Of a DNA stretch of 64,000 nucleotides, positions 22,416 through 31,978 are shown in pieces. Below the pieces are notes generated by a model. That model was not told where the DNA came from. It made no database searches and worked only from the letters and a program-made list of their open reading frames with translations. This DNA comes from Siderastrea radians (Eukaryota > Cnidaria > Anthozoa > Scleractinia > Rhizangiidae). The position numbers and the translations under genes are program-made. The DNA lies in NCBI GenBank assembly GCA_964017195.1, contig OZ024895.1:24460233-24524232 (forward strand), given 5' to 3'. Each line of letters starts with the position of its first letter. Position 1 is the first letter of the stretch.

Positions 22416-23484
22416 ACATTTTCATATTTGCCTGTTTTTGGATTTTTTACCAAACGCATGACAGTACCCTTTTTCGGATGAGTCCAAAATTTCTTGCTTG
22501 TGACACCAGTTGGTCCTGTGAAAGCATTTTTCGCAATATCACATGACCAATACCGATCGAATACATGTTCTGTGGAAGGAATAATTTTTTTTGTCAAAGT
22601 TTCAGCAAAATTAACTGCTTCCAACGGTTTGTCCAAAACACCAGTCCCTTTTTTTTGTTTTTTCAAACCCAAACCTAACTTTTGTTTAGCATTGATTGCA
22701 TTTCTTGCAGCCGCATGACCCCACTGCCTTTGTTTGTAAGGAACTGCGTCAAGAGACTTCACCATTTTTTTATCCGCTTTGTTTTTACATTTTTTGAGAT
22801 TTTCACCATATGTTTTTTCACGGTTGGAACAAACATCATAATCAACATCATGTTGCATTGCAGTCGCATCTGTTGCACCTGTTGGTTCTTGATATATTTC
22901 AAGAATTTCACCCGTTTCTGGATCGTATTTCACCTGCTTTTCAAGAGGATTGTATGGCCCTGTGAAATTATGTCCCGGCAATGTCCAACCTTTTTTTGGT
23001 TTCGGAAATTTACCAATTGCTGCATGTATATCAAACCCAGCTCCATCCAAATCAGGTCTGTCAGTTTTATAACGTTGGTTTGGTCGAACTTTAGTTGAAA
23101 GTTGATTTAACATTTCACTTCCAACTTTTTGAATAACTGGGCGTGCTTTGTCAAGAGTGTAATTTATTGCTTTCTTTTGCAGTTTGGGGTCTCTCATTGC
23201 TTCAGAAGTGTAATATCGTCCAGCTTCAACACTTTTTTTCGCAAGATATGGGATTCCTTTTGTAATTGCAAGATCACCAACTGCCATAGCAACGTCGCCA
23301 AATATACCACTGCCCTCCGCAAGGGAGGGCTCACCTAGTTTCCCGGCAAAAAACTTGATTTCATTTTTCCACAACTTGCGCACTTTACTTTCAAGAGTTT
23401 TCGATTGTTCTTTGTGATTATAACTTTTTCGGTCCCCTTTACATTGGGTGTGTGCCGCTTTTCTTTCACACAGTACACTTCCAT
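22400..23484 (-). pseudogene. PLA2-like protein with N-terminal zinc-binding segment, frameshifted
   Basis: The 5' part (23335-23484, 49 codons, starts MEVYCVKEKRHTP) holds a cysteine pair motif CASCGK and reaches a stop at 23335. The main part (to 22400) continues in another frame from about 23340 and carries EGSGIFGD, then a phospholipase A2-like site with a GPYNPLE loop and the catalytic pair in QHDVDYDVC. The same kind of PLA2 fold is known in parvovirus VP1, where it opens endosomal membranes. The two parts meet at a single frame break. ATG at 23484 is favoured because TATATATACA abuts it. Confidence 0.75.
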
Positions 23485-23506
23485 TGTATATATATATATA
23501 TATATT

Positions 23507-24196
23507 TTAAGAAAAATAATTTTTCACTATTTCCTCGTTTTGAAGTAAATCGTTAGAGAACATTTTCAAAATATCGGCAAAACTTGTTCCTTTATTTCTT
23601 TCGTTTAAAAAGAGAAGGCAGTAATAACCACATCTCACACTTTGTTCCCATTGGATTTGGTTGTCATTTCTGAAAAAATGTTTCATCCCATGCATTGACA
23701 TCTCTTTTTCCCATTCCAAAGGTGGTGGAAAGCCAAATGAATCGAAATACTCGTAAAGACCTTTTCCTTTTGGCCAACAACATACCCAGTGAGTTCCCAA
23801 ACTTCCAAAATCATCCAAGTTTATAATACATGGAGAATGAAACAAGGGTTTTGTTTCATTTCTGCTAAAAATACCTTTTATTGGAATTCGTAAAAAGTTG
23901 CACCATTTTCTCAGGTCAATGTTGGATAGAGGTTTATCTTCAAATTTCACTTTTTTTTTTAAACGATAATAATCCTCCCAAGTTCCATAAAAAGGTGGAG
24001 GTTGAATTTGCATCCCTTTACCTTTTGGTATTCCTGGTGATCGTCTTGTTCGTGGTGGTGGTGGTGGTGGTTGAGTTTGCATACCTTTTCCAATTATTTT
24101 TCGAACTAAATCAATGGCTAAAGGCACTCCGATAGACGCCAACATACCAAGGAAGCCACCATATTGTGCACCGCTTCCCGCTACTAGTGGCGGCAA
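23507..24196 (-). CDS. Adenain-like cysteine protease
   Basis: 229 residues. The C-terminal ~140 residues show the adenovirus-protease layout: histidine in GTHWVCCW, acidic residue in YFDSFG, glutamine in QWEQSVRCG and the nucleophile cysteine in CGYYCLLFL. It would cleave virion precursors. The N-terminal ~75 residues are unusual for adenain. They contain AGSGAQYGGFLGML, a hydrophobic stretch and a polyproline run, so a small membrane-active or core peptide seems to be fused in front. Intact. Its start overlaps the end of the capsid gene by 13 bp. Confidence 0.88.
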   Translation of the reverse strand: MPPLVAGSGAQYGGFLGMLASIGVPLAIDLVRKIIGKGMQTQPPPPPPRTRRSPGIPKGKGMQIQPPPFYGTWEDYYRLKKKVKFEDKPLSNIDLRKWCNFLRIPIKGIFSRNETKPLFHSPCIINLDDFGSLGTHWVCCWPKGKGLYEYFDSFGFPPPLEWEKEMSMHGMKHFFRNDNQIQWEQSVRCGYYCLLFLNERNKGTSFADILKMFSNDLLQNEEIVKNYFS

Positions 24197-25126
24197 GTGT
24201 CCAATCTTGCTGAGTTATCACCATCGATATCAAATGTGTCAAATATGTCCTTAAGGGTTGTACCTGTAATCATTTTGTTTCCTTGTTTGTTGAATGAATA
24301 CAAAAACATGTTTGGGGTCTTTTACCCCAGGTGTTATCAACCACGTACCATTCGCATCCCTTTGGGAGGGGCTGGTATGCAAAATTTCTTTCAGGTATTT
24401 CCATTGGGTTGGTTTCAAGAAATTTTCATTGGCCATGGTCTGTCCTTTACCAGTGAAATGTAATTGGGGGGCCCACAACTCCAATTTACGAACAACAATT
24501 CTTCTTAGATCTGTGTTATTGTTTTGGAAAATCATTTCAAGGTCGTCTTGCAGTTCAATTTCAAACTCAAGTTGTATCGGTGGCAGCAATTTATCGGAAA
24601 GGGTTTCGAAGAAGGAGTATCTGTTTAAAGGAATTATAGTTTGAACCATTAAACCTCCATGTGATAGAAGCGCCCTTGCCCGCATTCCGACATTCGTCGC
24701 ATTGCCATCAGTCTCTGTGGTAGCGTCAGAGTCAAGATATCAAAATTGGTTTTTTGCAACGCTTCTCGAAAAATCATCTGAAAAATCAAGCAAATTTTTG
24801 ATGAAAATTCCTTTGTGAATATTATCTGCCTCGTACGGGATTTTCCCCGATGAACTTATTTTTAATTTAATTATCAATGAAAAAGAACCGTTGATAGGAG
24901 CCGATTCTGTGTCAGCAACAATGTTGCCTCCGTTTGCTTTTGTTTCAAACTTGAAATCGGCGCGAATATAAGCGTTGTACCAGTCATAAAAATTGTCCCG
25001 GTCTGTCACAGCGAATTTGTATCCCGTCTTTTTTTGAAATTGGTTGTTCTCAGGGAGCGTGATCGGAGTGTCTAAATTAAATTGGACGTATGAAGTATTC
25101 TCGAGGTATGGTTGAGTTCTGAACAT
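24184..25126 (-). pseudogene. Hexon-like major capsid protein, broken
   Basis: The first frame runs from MFRTQPYLENTSY at 25126 to a TGA at 24740. The same frame then continues (DSDATTETDGN...) to 24251, where the ending is out of frame. A good continuation to 24184 (TLKDIFDTFDIDGDN) lies in a second frame. It therefore has one in-frame stop and one frameshift. Features such as PLNRYSFFETL, IQLEFEIELQ and LELWAPQL match the pattern of double-jelly-roll capsid proteins of Polintons. About 314 codons remain, which seems short for this family, so the C-terminal part may also be lost. Confidence 0.7.
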
Positions 25127-25184
25127 GCCAACGAAGTTAATATATTAAGAGAAAAAAAATTTTTTTATTAAATTTCGTTAGCCA

Positions 25185-25272
25185 AAATTTGATTTAATTA
25201 AATTAAATTTGATTTTTAATTTGATTTTGAATTTGATTTTGAATTTGATTTAATTAAATTAAATTTGATTTT
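25185..25272. repeat. AT-rich TTTGATTTAATTAAATTAAA repeat
   Basis: Two copies of a 20-bp palindrome-bearing block separated by (AATTTGATTTTG)n. It lies upstream of the capsid gene and could be a promoter or pausing region. Confidence 0.7.
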
Positions 25273-25340
25273 TTCTGTGTTTGGTTTTGCAAAATATTTG
25301 CAAGTTTCTTTTTCGAATCTTCAGACAACAATTTTCGTTT

Positions 25341-25586
25341 TTATTGTTTTTGCAGTATTTTTCGTATTTGTTTCGAACCCTTTTCAACAGCATGTTTTCC
25401 AACTTTCTGACCTGTCTTTTCAGCGATTTTTTCGGCAGTTTTCTTTGCCGCATTTTTTACATTGTCTTTGAATACTTTACCGATGGTCATGAAGGTGTCA
25501 CGGATCACACCCGATCCTTTGTGTTTATATCGATAACTTCCGGTGTTTTCGTCAAAGAATCTTGCCCTCTCGTTCGGATGATTCAT
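25341..25586 (-). CDS. Small basic virion-like protein
   Basis: 82 residues if started at MNHPNERARFF (25586), where TATACAATC precedes the ATG. It has a KHKGSGVIRD motif near residue 24 and a lysine-rich amphipathic helix (KDNVKNAAKKTAEKIAEKTG). Position within the capsid block and composition recall adenovirus core or membrane-lytic small proteins such as pVI/pX. I cannot show homology. The GSG motif may be a protease site. Confidence 0.5.
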   Translation of the reverse strand: MNHPNERARFFDENTGSYRYKHKGSGVIRDTFMTIGKVFKDNVKNAAKKTAEKIAEKTGQKVGKHAVEKGSKQIRKILQKQ

Positions 25587-25692
25587 GATTGTATATTCAT
25601 ACCAACAAAAAAATTTACTCTTTTTCAATTATTAAACTAATTGCAATGTCTGACCCGTTAAGATCCAGTAAATTGTTTCTTCCGTCTGTCAC

Positions 25693-26369
25693 CTAAACCC
25701 TTATTTCATCAATAAGAGTTGTATTCACAGGTTGCCACTCAAGTCGACGCGGCTCTTTTCGAAATGGATAGCTAACATGAAGATCTGCTGTTGAGAAACT
25801 GTATAACAAATCGTTTGGAACATTGTTTGTTCGGCGGGAGATAAGATCGCAGTGCAAATATACCCAATCAACACCTCTTGTGATATTTGGAACTTTATCT
25901 CCAAAACTAGGACCAGTCAAGATTCTTTTATTATAACCAAGCAATTCATTGAAATTTCCTTGAGACAAGTCAAGCTCATAATCTGGGTGCACTAGAATTA
26001 AAATTTTATAAGTTGAAAACTCGAAATGTATTGTGAAAATGTAAGCACCATCTTCTTTTGTCGGGTCTACTTTACCGGTGTGTTGCTGAAGAAATGTGTT
26101 GATTCTTTTCTAATCATACATTCCATTTGGAAAAGTTAAGGTCTTCCACGCTTGTTCTGTTTTTTTTTCCAGCGAATTTTGTTATCATAACTAGAATCGA
26201 TATTATTCCATGAGTAAGTCATTGTAATAAGTCTGTTCAGCGCAGCTTTATAGCTTCCATCCAACTTTATCGGGGGATTAAACTTCACTTTAAAATCGTG
26301 TGAAATATTTCGTTCTCCCCCTCTTTGTAGTTTTGCAAGGCTCGAGTCAAGTAGTATGTCAAAGTTCAT
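25693..26369 (-). pseudogene. Penton-like minor capsid protein, frameshifted
   Basis: The N-terminal frame (MNFDILLDSSLAKLQRGGE, 26369-26136) carries FNPPIKLDGSYKAAL. After an indel near 26120-26145 a second frame continues through TFLQQHTGKV... to 25693 with LSQGNFNELLGYNKRIL and LLYSFSTADLHVSYPF. The pattern fits the single-jelly-roll minor capsid protein of Polintons. TATACA lies directly before the ATG. Confidence 0.72.
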
Positions 26370-27307
26370 TGTATATAATCAGAAATAATTTTTTTCTTTT
26401 GTTTTTTATTAATTATACCGAGGTCAAGTAGTGAATCAAGCAAAAACAATACCTGATTTTTTAGTTTTATTGAGCTGTTTCCTGCTTTTATCGATCCTAA
26501 ACTCAAATAAAGTTGGGTCATCAATTTGTTGGCTTCATCATCGATGCCACTTCCTTCGGTTTTCCAATCCTGTTCATAAGAGTCATCTTCATTGTCAGAA
26601 AGTTCAAAAGCAGGTCTTCGGCTCATGACAGTTTTTTCCAAAGGTGTTAGAGGTCTTTCTCTTTTTTCTTGTAAGGAAGTGGACTTCAGTCTTTTTTTCC
26701 CCTCCTGTAACCGTTTCGAAAAAAGAGATTCTTTTGTCACCCTTCTTTTTTCATCGATCCCATCTCTTATCTTTTTTAGTTCCGCAATGGTTTTACCTTT
26801 CAAACCTAATTTCGATTTTCCTACTTTGTAGTTGGGATCATTTCCGTATTTCGTGATCAGTTGATTGACCGTTTGCAACAGGGTTGATTCGTGTTGATAT
26901 TCAGGCTCAACCGGCCCCGGCTTCGCCCACTCTTTTCTTTTGGATGTTTCTTCCATCAGCGGTGGGGGTGGTGGTGGAAAATCATCACCATCATCATCAT
27001 ATGGGGGTGGTGGTGGTGGTGATGATGGTGGTGTTGGTGCATCCGGTCTGAATTCATCACCAAATGGGTAAGTTTCGTCAAATTCATCCATTGTGTAATC
27101 AGGAACTTCCTGCTCCTCCTCTTCTTCTTCCACAGTGGTGCTCTTTTCATCAAGCCTTTTTGTGATTGGTCTAAAAAACTCTTCTCCTGTAAGCTGACCA
27201 AACTCTTTGTTTATTTTATCTATTCTGAATTTTTGGTGAATTTCTTCTTTTTGTTCGTCCAGACTCAACTTTTCTTTTGCCTTTTGACGCCAATTTTTCA
27301 TTGACAT
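26366..27307 (-). CDS. Acidic/proline-rich virion protein with PPxY motif
   Basis: 313 residues from MSMKNWRQKAKEK (27307). A charged N terminus is followed by a polyglutamate stretch, then proline-rich repeats with PPPPPPYDDDGDD and PPPPPPLMEE, a basic helical middle and a C-terminal region with KTEGSGIDDEANKL. The end is lysine-rich. The PPxY motif is a known docking site for WW domains of NEDD4-type ligases used by several viruses for release. The EGSGI motif resembles those in three neighbouring proteins. Probably a scaffold or minor capsid protein. Overlaps the penton gene start by 4 bp. Confidence 0.6.
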   Translation of the reverse strand: MSMKNWRQKAKEKLSLDEQKEEIHQKFRIDKINKEFGQLTGEEFFRPITKRLDEKSTTVEEEEEEQEVPDYTMDEFDETYPFGDEFRPDAPTPPSSPPPPPPYDDDGDDFPPPPPPLMEETSKRKEWAKPGPVEPEYQHESTLLQTVNQLITKYGNDPNYKVGKSKLGLKGKTIAELKKIRDGIDEKRRVTKESLFSKRLQEGKKRLKSTSLQEKRERPLTPLEKTVMSRRPAFELSDNEDDSYEQDWKTEGSGIDDEANKLMTQLYLSLGSIKAGNSSIKLKNQVLFLLDSLLDLGIINKKQKKKIISDYIQ

Positions 27308-27342
27308 ATTTTCAGCGTGACTATATAGAAGCGAAAAAAATA
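27308..27342. promoter_or_regulatory. Bidirectional promoter with CTATATAG palindrome
   Basis: The 35-bp gap between two divergent start codons has CTATATAG at 27321-27328, placing a TATA sequence 14 bp from each ATG. Confidence 0.55.
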
Positions 27343-27951
27343 ATGAAGATTCCAAATTATGATTCAGGTTCTTCCAAGAGTGATTACAAGCAAGGTCACC
27401 CTTGTATGCCAGCAGATGTTTTTCGGATGTTAATTTGTGGGCCTAGTAATTCTGGTAAAACAAACATATTACTCCATATGCTTTATGAGTTGTTGGAGTT
27501 TGATAAAATCTACCTCTTCTAAAAAAACCTGCACCAGAATAAATATCAGTCTCTTTTGCAGGTCTTTGCTGAAAAAATCAACCCCCAGGTTGGTTATGAG
27601 GTTATCGAGGCTCATGGTGATGAAATCATTCCACTCGAAGAGCTTCCGGTGGACAACCAAAAAATAGTTATTTTTGATGATCTTGTTTGCGAAAAAAACC
27701 AAAACGATATCATTAATTATTTTATCAACGGGCGGCACAAAAACTGCTGCATTATTTACCTCTCTCAAACCTTTTACAAGGTGCCAAAAGACATCCGTGT
27801 TAACTGCAGCCATCTTTGTATTTTCAGATTAGATCCAAAAGAAAACAAACGAATTGCAAACGAAATAGGTGTGGATCATGAGGTTTTAGATCGCGCCACC
27901 GATGAAAAATATTCTTTCCTTTACTATGACAAACCCCAAAAAATAATTTAA
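27343..27951 (+). pseudogene. A32/FtsK-type DNA-packaging ATPase with in-frame stop
   Basis: Walker A GPSNSGKTN near residue 32 and Walker B KIVIFDDLV are both present, with the downstream sensor-like YLSQTFYKVPKDI. It would pump the genome into capsids. A TAA at 27520-27522 interrupts an otherwise continuous reading frame. Length without the stop (202 codons) is in the normal range for Polinton ATPases. Start at 27343 (MKIPNYDSGSSKS) is set by the adjacent TATA palindrome. Confidence 0.9.
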
Positions 27952-27974
27952 AAAAATTTTGATGAAGATATATA

Positions 27975-29483
27975 ATGGGTAGATTCAACGGTCAAATAGG
28001 TGGAACTAGCCAAGCGACGACGAGTAAAAGTGGAAAAGTGGGTCCTCCTGGTCTGGGGGGTCCTCCTGGCCCCGAGGGTCCTCCTGGACCGAAGGGTGAT
28101 AAAGGCCTTGGAGGACCACAAGGTCCTCGTGGACCGAGGGGAGAAAAAGGGCCCGCTGGAGCACAAGGTCAGGTCTGCAGAGGGCGCACAAGGACCACGG
28201 GGTTTAAAAGGCGATAAGGGCGACAAGGGCGATAAAGGTGATCGTGGCCCTCAGGGTAGTGCCAGGGTTCTACTAATATTGACATGGAAAATAAGTACGA
28301 TATTTTGCGATTAAAAAGCAACCCTTATCCTGTCCACGGTGATCTGACAAAGGTAATTAACTATCAAGACACGAGAAATATCTTTCTTTCAAAAAAGGAA
28401 GGTGGAAAAATGGAAGCCAGCATTGATATGAACAATAGTACAATCTACAACGTAAAAGACCCAGTACAGGCAGATCACGCCACAAGCAAAAAGTATGTCG
28501 ATAATCAGCTTGTCAAAAAACTGGATAAAGAAGCTGATATTGATATGAAAAATAAATCAATTATCAATCTTAATCTTCCATCAAACAAAAGAGACGCCGC
28601 ATGTGTCGAGTTTGTTAACTACAGAATTGATGACATGACACAAAAAAAGTTTATCAAACTTGATGGCACTAACAATATGACTGGAAACTTGAATTTAAAT
28701 AATAATAAAATTGTTAACTTACAAACCGATTACAAAGACTCGAAATCCGCAGTTAATGTTGATTTTATGCAAAATGAAATAACAACTGTGAGAGATCTTG
28801 TCACTCAGAAAATTCATGAATCTCAGATCATTAATTCAGGGCGAAAAAGAGACGCCTTCAGATACTTGATGGAAGACACTGATGAATCTTCGAGTGAAAA
28901 CAATATCGAGGTTTTGGGTATTGTTGATTTTCCCAATTCTCCACATCAAATTAATAAAAAAGCTTACCAACTTAAACTCTTGTTTGAAAAAGGCTCACCC
29001 AACCAGTACCGGTCACGCCTCGGTTTTAACCTATATAAACTTCCGGTCGGTTACTATACTTTGGTCGTTGAATGGTTTCCGCCGGAAATGAATGAGTTGA
29101 GTGTAACCCCGCAAGCAACGACGATTTCAATTTCTAATTATGCAACAAAAACATTCGAGAAGTACACCAAAACGGTTATCAATTTTCACAGATGGGGTAG
29201 CTCAACCCCACAATTTCTTTACCTTGATCTGCACGGTACAGTTAGTAATCCATCATTTTTAACAATTGGTCATTTAATTGTCTATGGTGTTAAAGAAACA
29301 ATTTCAAATGTTGACCCAAGTGTCTATGACACCGCTTTTGTAATTGAAAACGGAAAAATGGTTATGCAAACAGATTTGTCTTTAAACGGACATAATTTGA
29401 GTGGTTCCGTTCATCGCATAAATGGTTTTCATAATAAAAAAGATGGTAATGGTGATTTTTCATTAAATGGTTTTAAAAAATAA
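27975..29483 (+). pseudogene. Collagen-stalk fibre protein, broken by two frameshifts
   Basis: TATATA abuts the ATG at 27975. The N-terminal part has at least 25 Gly-X-Y triplets ([19 protein letters not shown]), which changes frame near 28185 and continues with GDKGDKGDKGDRG. A second frame change near 28265 leads into the 399-codon frame from 28284. That part has four spaced copies of an IxMxNxxIxNLxxPxxxxDA-type segment (ASIDMNNSTIYNVKDP, ADIDMKNKSIINLNLP, MTGNLNLNNNKIVNL), typical of trimeric fibre shafts, and a beta-rich C-terminal head. I infer one receptor-binding fibre with a triple-helical stalk. Confidence 0.78.
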
Positions 29484-29485
29484 TA

Positions 29486-29710
29486 ATGAATAAAAGTAAT
29501 GTGTTATTAAAGGCAAAAATAATATATGAAACAAACCAAAGTAAATATAATTCTATTAGTCTTTTTTTGAAAAAAGAAGATCCTAATGATTCGGCAAAGT
29601 CTTCTGTACATAGGTTCAATTCGACTGATATAAGAAAAAAAGAACAAAACTTCGATATTAATCATGATATAGGAATTTATTATGTAATATCAATGTTTTT
29701 TTACGGATGA
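29486..29710 (+). CDS. Small hypothetical protein
   Basis: 74 codons, starting 3 bp after the fibre stop. Lysine/asparagine-rich with a short hydrophobic C terminus (IYYVISMFFYG). No family recognised. Base composition matches the neighbours, so it may be a real gene or the decayed end of one. Confidence 0.35.
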   Translation: MNKSNVLLKAKIIYETNQSKYNSISLFLKKEDPNDSAKSSVHRFNSTDIRKKEQNFDINHDIGIYYVISMFFYG

Positions 29711-29800
29711 AACACAACTATCACATGTAAACGAAAATTTATTATTATTGGTTGAATATAAATAGAAACCCAAACATTTTTACATATATTATATAGCACA

Positions 29801-30286
29801 ATGCGGGACATTTTCGAATTCAACCATATCGACCAAACACTTTCCAAAGAGAAAATTAAAATTCTGAAAGATTTGTATGGTTTTTACCATAAGAAACATT
29901 ATGGATATGAAAAGTTGCACCGCGGTTTTCGAAGAAAAAATTTTGTTTGTAATCTTTCAGCTGGTAAGTTAATAATCAGTGCCGCAGTAGCCGGAGGAAT
30001 AACACTGAACCCTGCTGTCATGGCAACTTTAACTGGTGTTGGTCTTATTTTGAAAGCAGTGGCAAGCCTTAAGAAATACGATAAGAAGACCGAACAAGCA
30101 AATTTTGCCCGTATCGAATACGAGAAAATTCTTGATGAGATTCGCTTTTACCTCCGAGGTGAAGTTTTCGACGAGAAGGCCTTTCGTGATAGATTGAAAA
30201 TGATGGATAATTTCGTCACTGATTATTGTATGGAGATTCCGCCATCTATCTCTGAAAAGTACGATAAAAAATTCGCTCAATTATAG
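29801..30286 (+). CDS. Hypothetical protein with a hydrophobic segment
   Basis: 161 residues, preceded by TTATATAGCACA directly before ATG. The N-terminal third is basic (YHKKHYGYEKLHRGFRRKN). Then comes one long hydrophobic stretch (IISAAVAGGITLNPAVMATL and onward, ~residues 55-85) that could form one or two membrane helices, then a charged helical tail. Function unknown. Intact frame and own promoter support a real gene. Confidence 0.7.
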   Translation: MRDIFEFNHIDQTLSKEKIKILKDLYGFYHKKHYGYEKLHRGFRRKNFVCNLSAGKLIISAAVAGGITLNPAVMATLTGVGLILKAVASLKKYDKKTEQANFARIEYEKILDEIRFYLRGEVFDEKAFRDRLKMMDNFVTDYCMEIPPSISEKYDKKFAQL

Positions 30287-30316
30287 ATTTTTAAAGTAAT
30301 TATATACGCTAACAAA

Positions 30317-30481
30317 ATGATTGCACTTTTTGCAACTATTTGTTATTGGTTTTTTGAACTTCTCACTCCTCCTGATATTAGACAAATAAGATACATTACT
30401 CGTGAGTGTGTTTCAAAAATAATGTTACCAACTCGTGATGAAGAGGGCTACCCCATTTCAGGCCAAGATGTGGTTCCATAA
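30317..30481 (+). CDS. Small hypothetical protein, 54 aa
   Basis: Begins MIALFATICYWFFELLTPP, with a hydrophobic N terminus of about 16 residues, followed by a charged tail ending in GQDVVP. ATTATATAC lies about 15 bp upstream of the ATG, as for other genes of the element. No family recognised. Confidence 0.45.
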   Translation: MIALFATICYWFFELLTPPDIRQIRYITRECVSKIMLPTRDEEGYPISGQDVVP

Positions 30482-30672
30482 AACGATTTTCTTCACAAAG
30501 TTGACAACTTCACCAACAGAGTCGCAATAAAATTTTGACTGAGACGTTTAAAACATACGACGCTTTTGCTTGGCAACAAGCCCCTGAGCTCCACGTGATA
30601 TGACATAATTCAGTGTCAAGGTTAAACTAAAAAACACGTGAGACAAAGCGTGATAGCACGCGGGAGTGGGAA

Positions 30673-30846
30673 ACATACCGAAAGGTGCCGGTAATTCGAC
30701 ATACCGAAAGGCGCCGGTAATTCCGAAGGGCGCCAAAAAAAAAAAGTCAGACAAAAATAGCACTCGGAATTTAACAGCGCCTAAAAAAATTTCCGGCACC
30801 CTTCGGAATTACGGCGCCCTTCGGAATTACGGCGCCTTTCGGTATG
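30673..30846. repeat. Composite hairpin of CCGAAAGGCGCC-type repeats
   Basis: Two tandem copies of ATACCGAAAGGYGCCGGTAA on the left are answered by inverted copies on the right (GGAATTACGGCGCCCTTCGG, TTACGGCGCCTTTCGGTAT). An ~85-bp AT-rich loop separates them. The GC-rich stem stands out from the AT-rich element. It could be a terminator, a replication feature or a small insertion. Confidence 0.8.
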
Positions 30847-30897
30847 CGTTCCGCTTCACAAAAAAAGAACACCCCTATTAAACAAATATATCTTCCA

Positions 30898-31314
30898 ATG
30901 TATCTTCTTACTATGGATGTCTGTACAGATCAACAAGCGATCTCACAAGACTGCCCAACAGAGGATGTATTAATAAATCAACAAGAAAACCCACAAGATT
31001 GGCTAAAAAAAGATCAACAAGAGATATCAGAAGAATGGCCAACTAAAGAAAGTTTTATAAGAAGAGAAATCTTAAAATGGAGAAATATTTCAGATGAGGT
31101 ATACAAAATTAAAAAAGTTTCACACCGGGATAGTAAATATGGGATTTCAGCTATTTTAACTTTAAAAACAAATTGTGGAGATGAGTTTCTTGTATGGACC
31201 CCTAAACGACTTACAGAAGACCTGATGGAAGATAATTCTTATCAATTTGTTTATAAAATTGGTCTCAAAACTTCTGCTGACGGTAATGAATATTTTGATT
31301 ATGAATTAATGTAA
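30898..31314 (+). CDS. Small protein with possible OB-fold
   Basis: 138 residues from the ATG at 30898, which follows AATATATCTTCC. An N-terminal acidic region contains three imperfect repeats of DQQxxSQDWPTE type. The C-terminal ~85 residues (ILKWRNISDEVYKIKKV to DYELM) have alternating beta pattern and a VWTPKRL motif suggestive of an OB-fold single-stranded-DNA-binding protein. The fold assignment is inference. Confidence 0.5.
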   Translation: MYLLTMDVCTDQQAISQDCPTEDVLINQQENPQDWLKKDQQEISEEWPTKESFIRREILKWRNISDEVYKIKKVSHRDSKYGISAILTLKTNCGDEFLVWTPKRLTEDLMEDNSYQFVYKIGLKTSADGNEYFDYELM

Positions 31315-31542
31315 GCAACAGAGACCACCAATATAGTTAACAATAGCGTCTGCATTCCTGAGTGCTTGAAAATTTTTAAGACCAAGAGTTATTTTCAGGA
31401 TGAGTGATTTAAGAAGTTTCACTGTTTTTTTTTCAAGCTTGAGTTGCTAAGGGGGTTTCCCTTCAGGGTTGTACGAGAATATAAATTACGTCATTGTCTG
31501 CGGGTTTCACCGAACCGCGAAGTCATGCGCCGTAAACACAAC

Positions 31543-31962
31543 TTAATGACTGTGGTCCTCTTCCCATATATCAGTGCAATATTTGACTAAAGTTATATCC
31601 AAGATCGGAACAGAGATGGTTATTTCATGTAAGATTTCTTCTTGTTTATAACAAGGGTAACAACACCCTCCACAACAACAATGCATATAGGCAACACACA
31701 CTATAATATGTACAAGCCGCTCCATTTCAGGACAGAAAGGTTGTATTAAAAGCTCATTGTGAACCAGGTTCCAACCCAAAGCCTCTCGCTCTTTCAATTT
31801 TATGGTGAGGTAATGTTTGTAAATTATCTCACGTAACTCTGGTGGTAGGTTTTGAATTGCTTCCGTAATCTGACAGTTGTTTAACCCGGCAGCCATCAAA
31901 TTTGACTCACAAATATTAAATCGATTATAAATTATTTTTTGTGTGTGTGTGTGTTCGGTCAT
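31543..31962 (-). CDS. Cysteine-rich accessory protein with F-box-like motif
   Basis: 139 residues. Near residue 40 it has LPPELREIIYKHYLT, resembling the LPxEL...I core of F-box/PRANC-type sequences. The C-terminal half is cysteine-rich (MHCCCGGCCYPCYKQEE). A diverged, interrupted paralog follows toward the TIR at 31979-32239, sharing VHNELL.QPFC and PC.KQ. If the F-box reading is right it could target host proteins for ubiquitination. Unproven. Confidence 0.55.
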   Translation of the reverse strand: MTEHTHTQKIIYNRFNICESNLMAAGLNNCQITEAIQNLPPELREIIYKHYLTIKLKEREALGWNLVHNELLIQPFCPEMERLVHIIVCVAYMHCCCGGCCYPCYKQEEILHEITISVPILDITLVKYCTDIWEEDHSH

Positions 31963-31978
31963 GTTTTCGTTCTAATAA

